DNA from: Rhizobium sp. NFR03
GTDB lineage: Bacteria; Pseudomonadota; Alphaproteobacteria; Rhizobiales; Rhizobiaceae
Length of the DNA: 38,342 nucleotides
NCBI RefSeq assembly: GCF_900111275.1
Contig: NZ_FOGR01000016.1
Span: forward strand, 1-38,342
Direction of reading: 5' to 3'
Shown here: positions 38,282-38,342 of the stretch, piece after piece
Layout: each line of letters begins with the position of its first letter
Position numbering within the stretch: position 1 is the stretch's first letter
The notes under the pieces: generated by a model
What the model saw: only the letters and a program-made list of their open reading frames with translations
Database searches by the model: none
Told to the model about the DNA's origin: nothing
Position numbers and translations under genes: made by a program

Positions 38282-38342
38282 AATTCAGGATGCTTTCAGT
38301 TTGCCGGAGTCATTAAGATTGCAACCGTAACGCTATGCTACC

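Overview
The window looks like chromosome or megaplasmid DNA of a high-GC alphaproteobacterium, most likely of the Rhizobiales (Rhizobium/Agrobacterium/Ensifer/Shinella type). This rests on gene content: an AztABCD-type zinc uptake set with COG0523 GTPases, sugar ABC operons each facing a divergent ROK regulator, a MocR-type regulator, TadE/TadG genes and a soluble chemoreceptor. No species call can be made from the sequence alone.

Layout. 1-1365 is an untidy stretch: the end of one gene, two small unknown genes and an IS630-type transposase fragment. 1366-8510 is a zinc homeostasis island. The minus-strand operon aztA-aztB-aztC-COG0523 GTPase-small Cys protein and the plus-strand operon COG0523 GTPase-aztD-zur diverge from a short intergenic region holding a Zur-box-like operator. 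The zur gene carries a one-base deletion. Just after it sits a second Zur-box-like site and the first nine codons of a zigA-like GTPase gene that then breaks off, so the island has been damaged at this end. 8590-11570 holds a MocR regulator, two tandem DUF983 genes and a small membrane protein. 11599-12195 holds a LysR relic.

12196-20032 is a sugar utilisation locus. A minus-strand operon encodes a Tat-exported binding protein, two permeases, a MalK/UgpC-type ATPase and a GH42 beta-galactosidase, with a divergent ROK regulator and a palindromic operator between. It probably imports and hydrolyses a beta-galactoside. 20287-25838 holds three TadG/TadE-type pilus assembly genes, a LuxR-type regulator without tryptophan and a soluble PAS-PAS chemoreceptor. 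26395-29634 is a LysR gene divergent from DUF2255, carboxymuconolactone-decarboxylase-like and aldo/keto reductase genes.

30089-37795 is a second sugar or polyol locus: binding protein, two permeases, Gfo/Idh/MocA dehydrogenase, ATPase and a SnoaL-like protein, again with a divergent ROK regulator and an inverted-repeat operator. The window ends with the 3' part of a gene that appears to lack its 5' end.

I found no CRISPR array, complete insertion sequence, rRNA, credible tRNA, phage module or recognisable defence system. The strongest unusual signals are the lesions in the zinc island: the frameshifted zur and the decapitated zigA with its operator intact.
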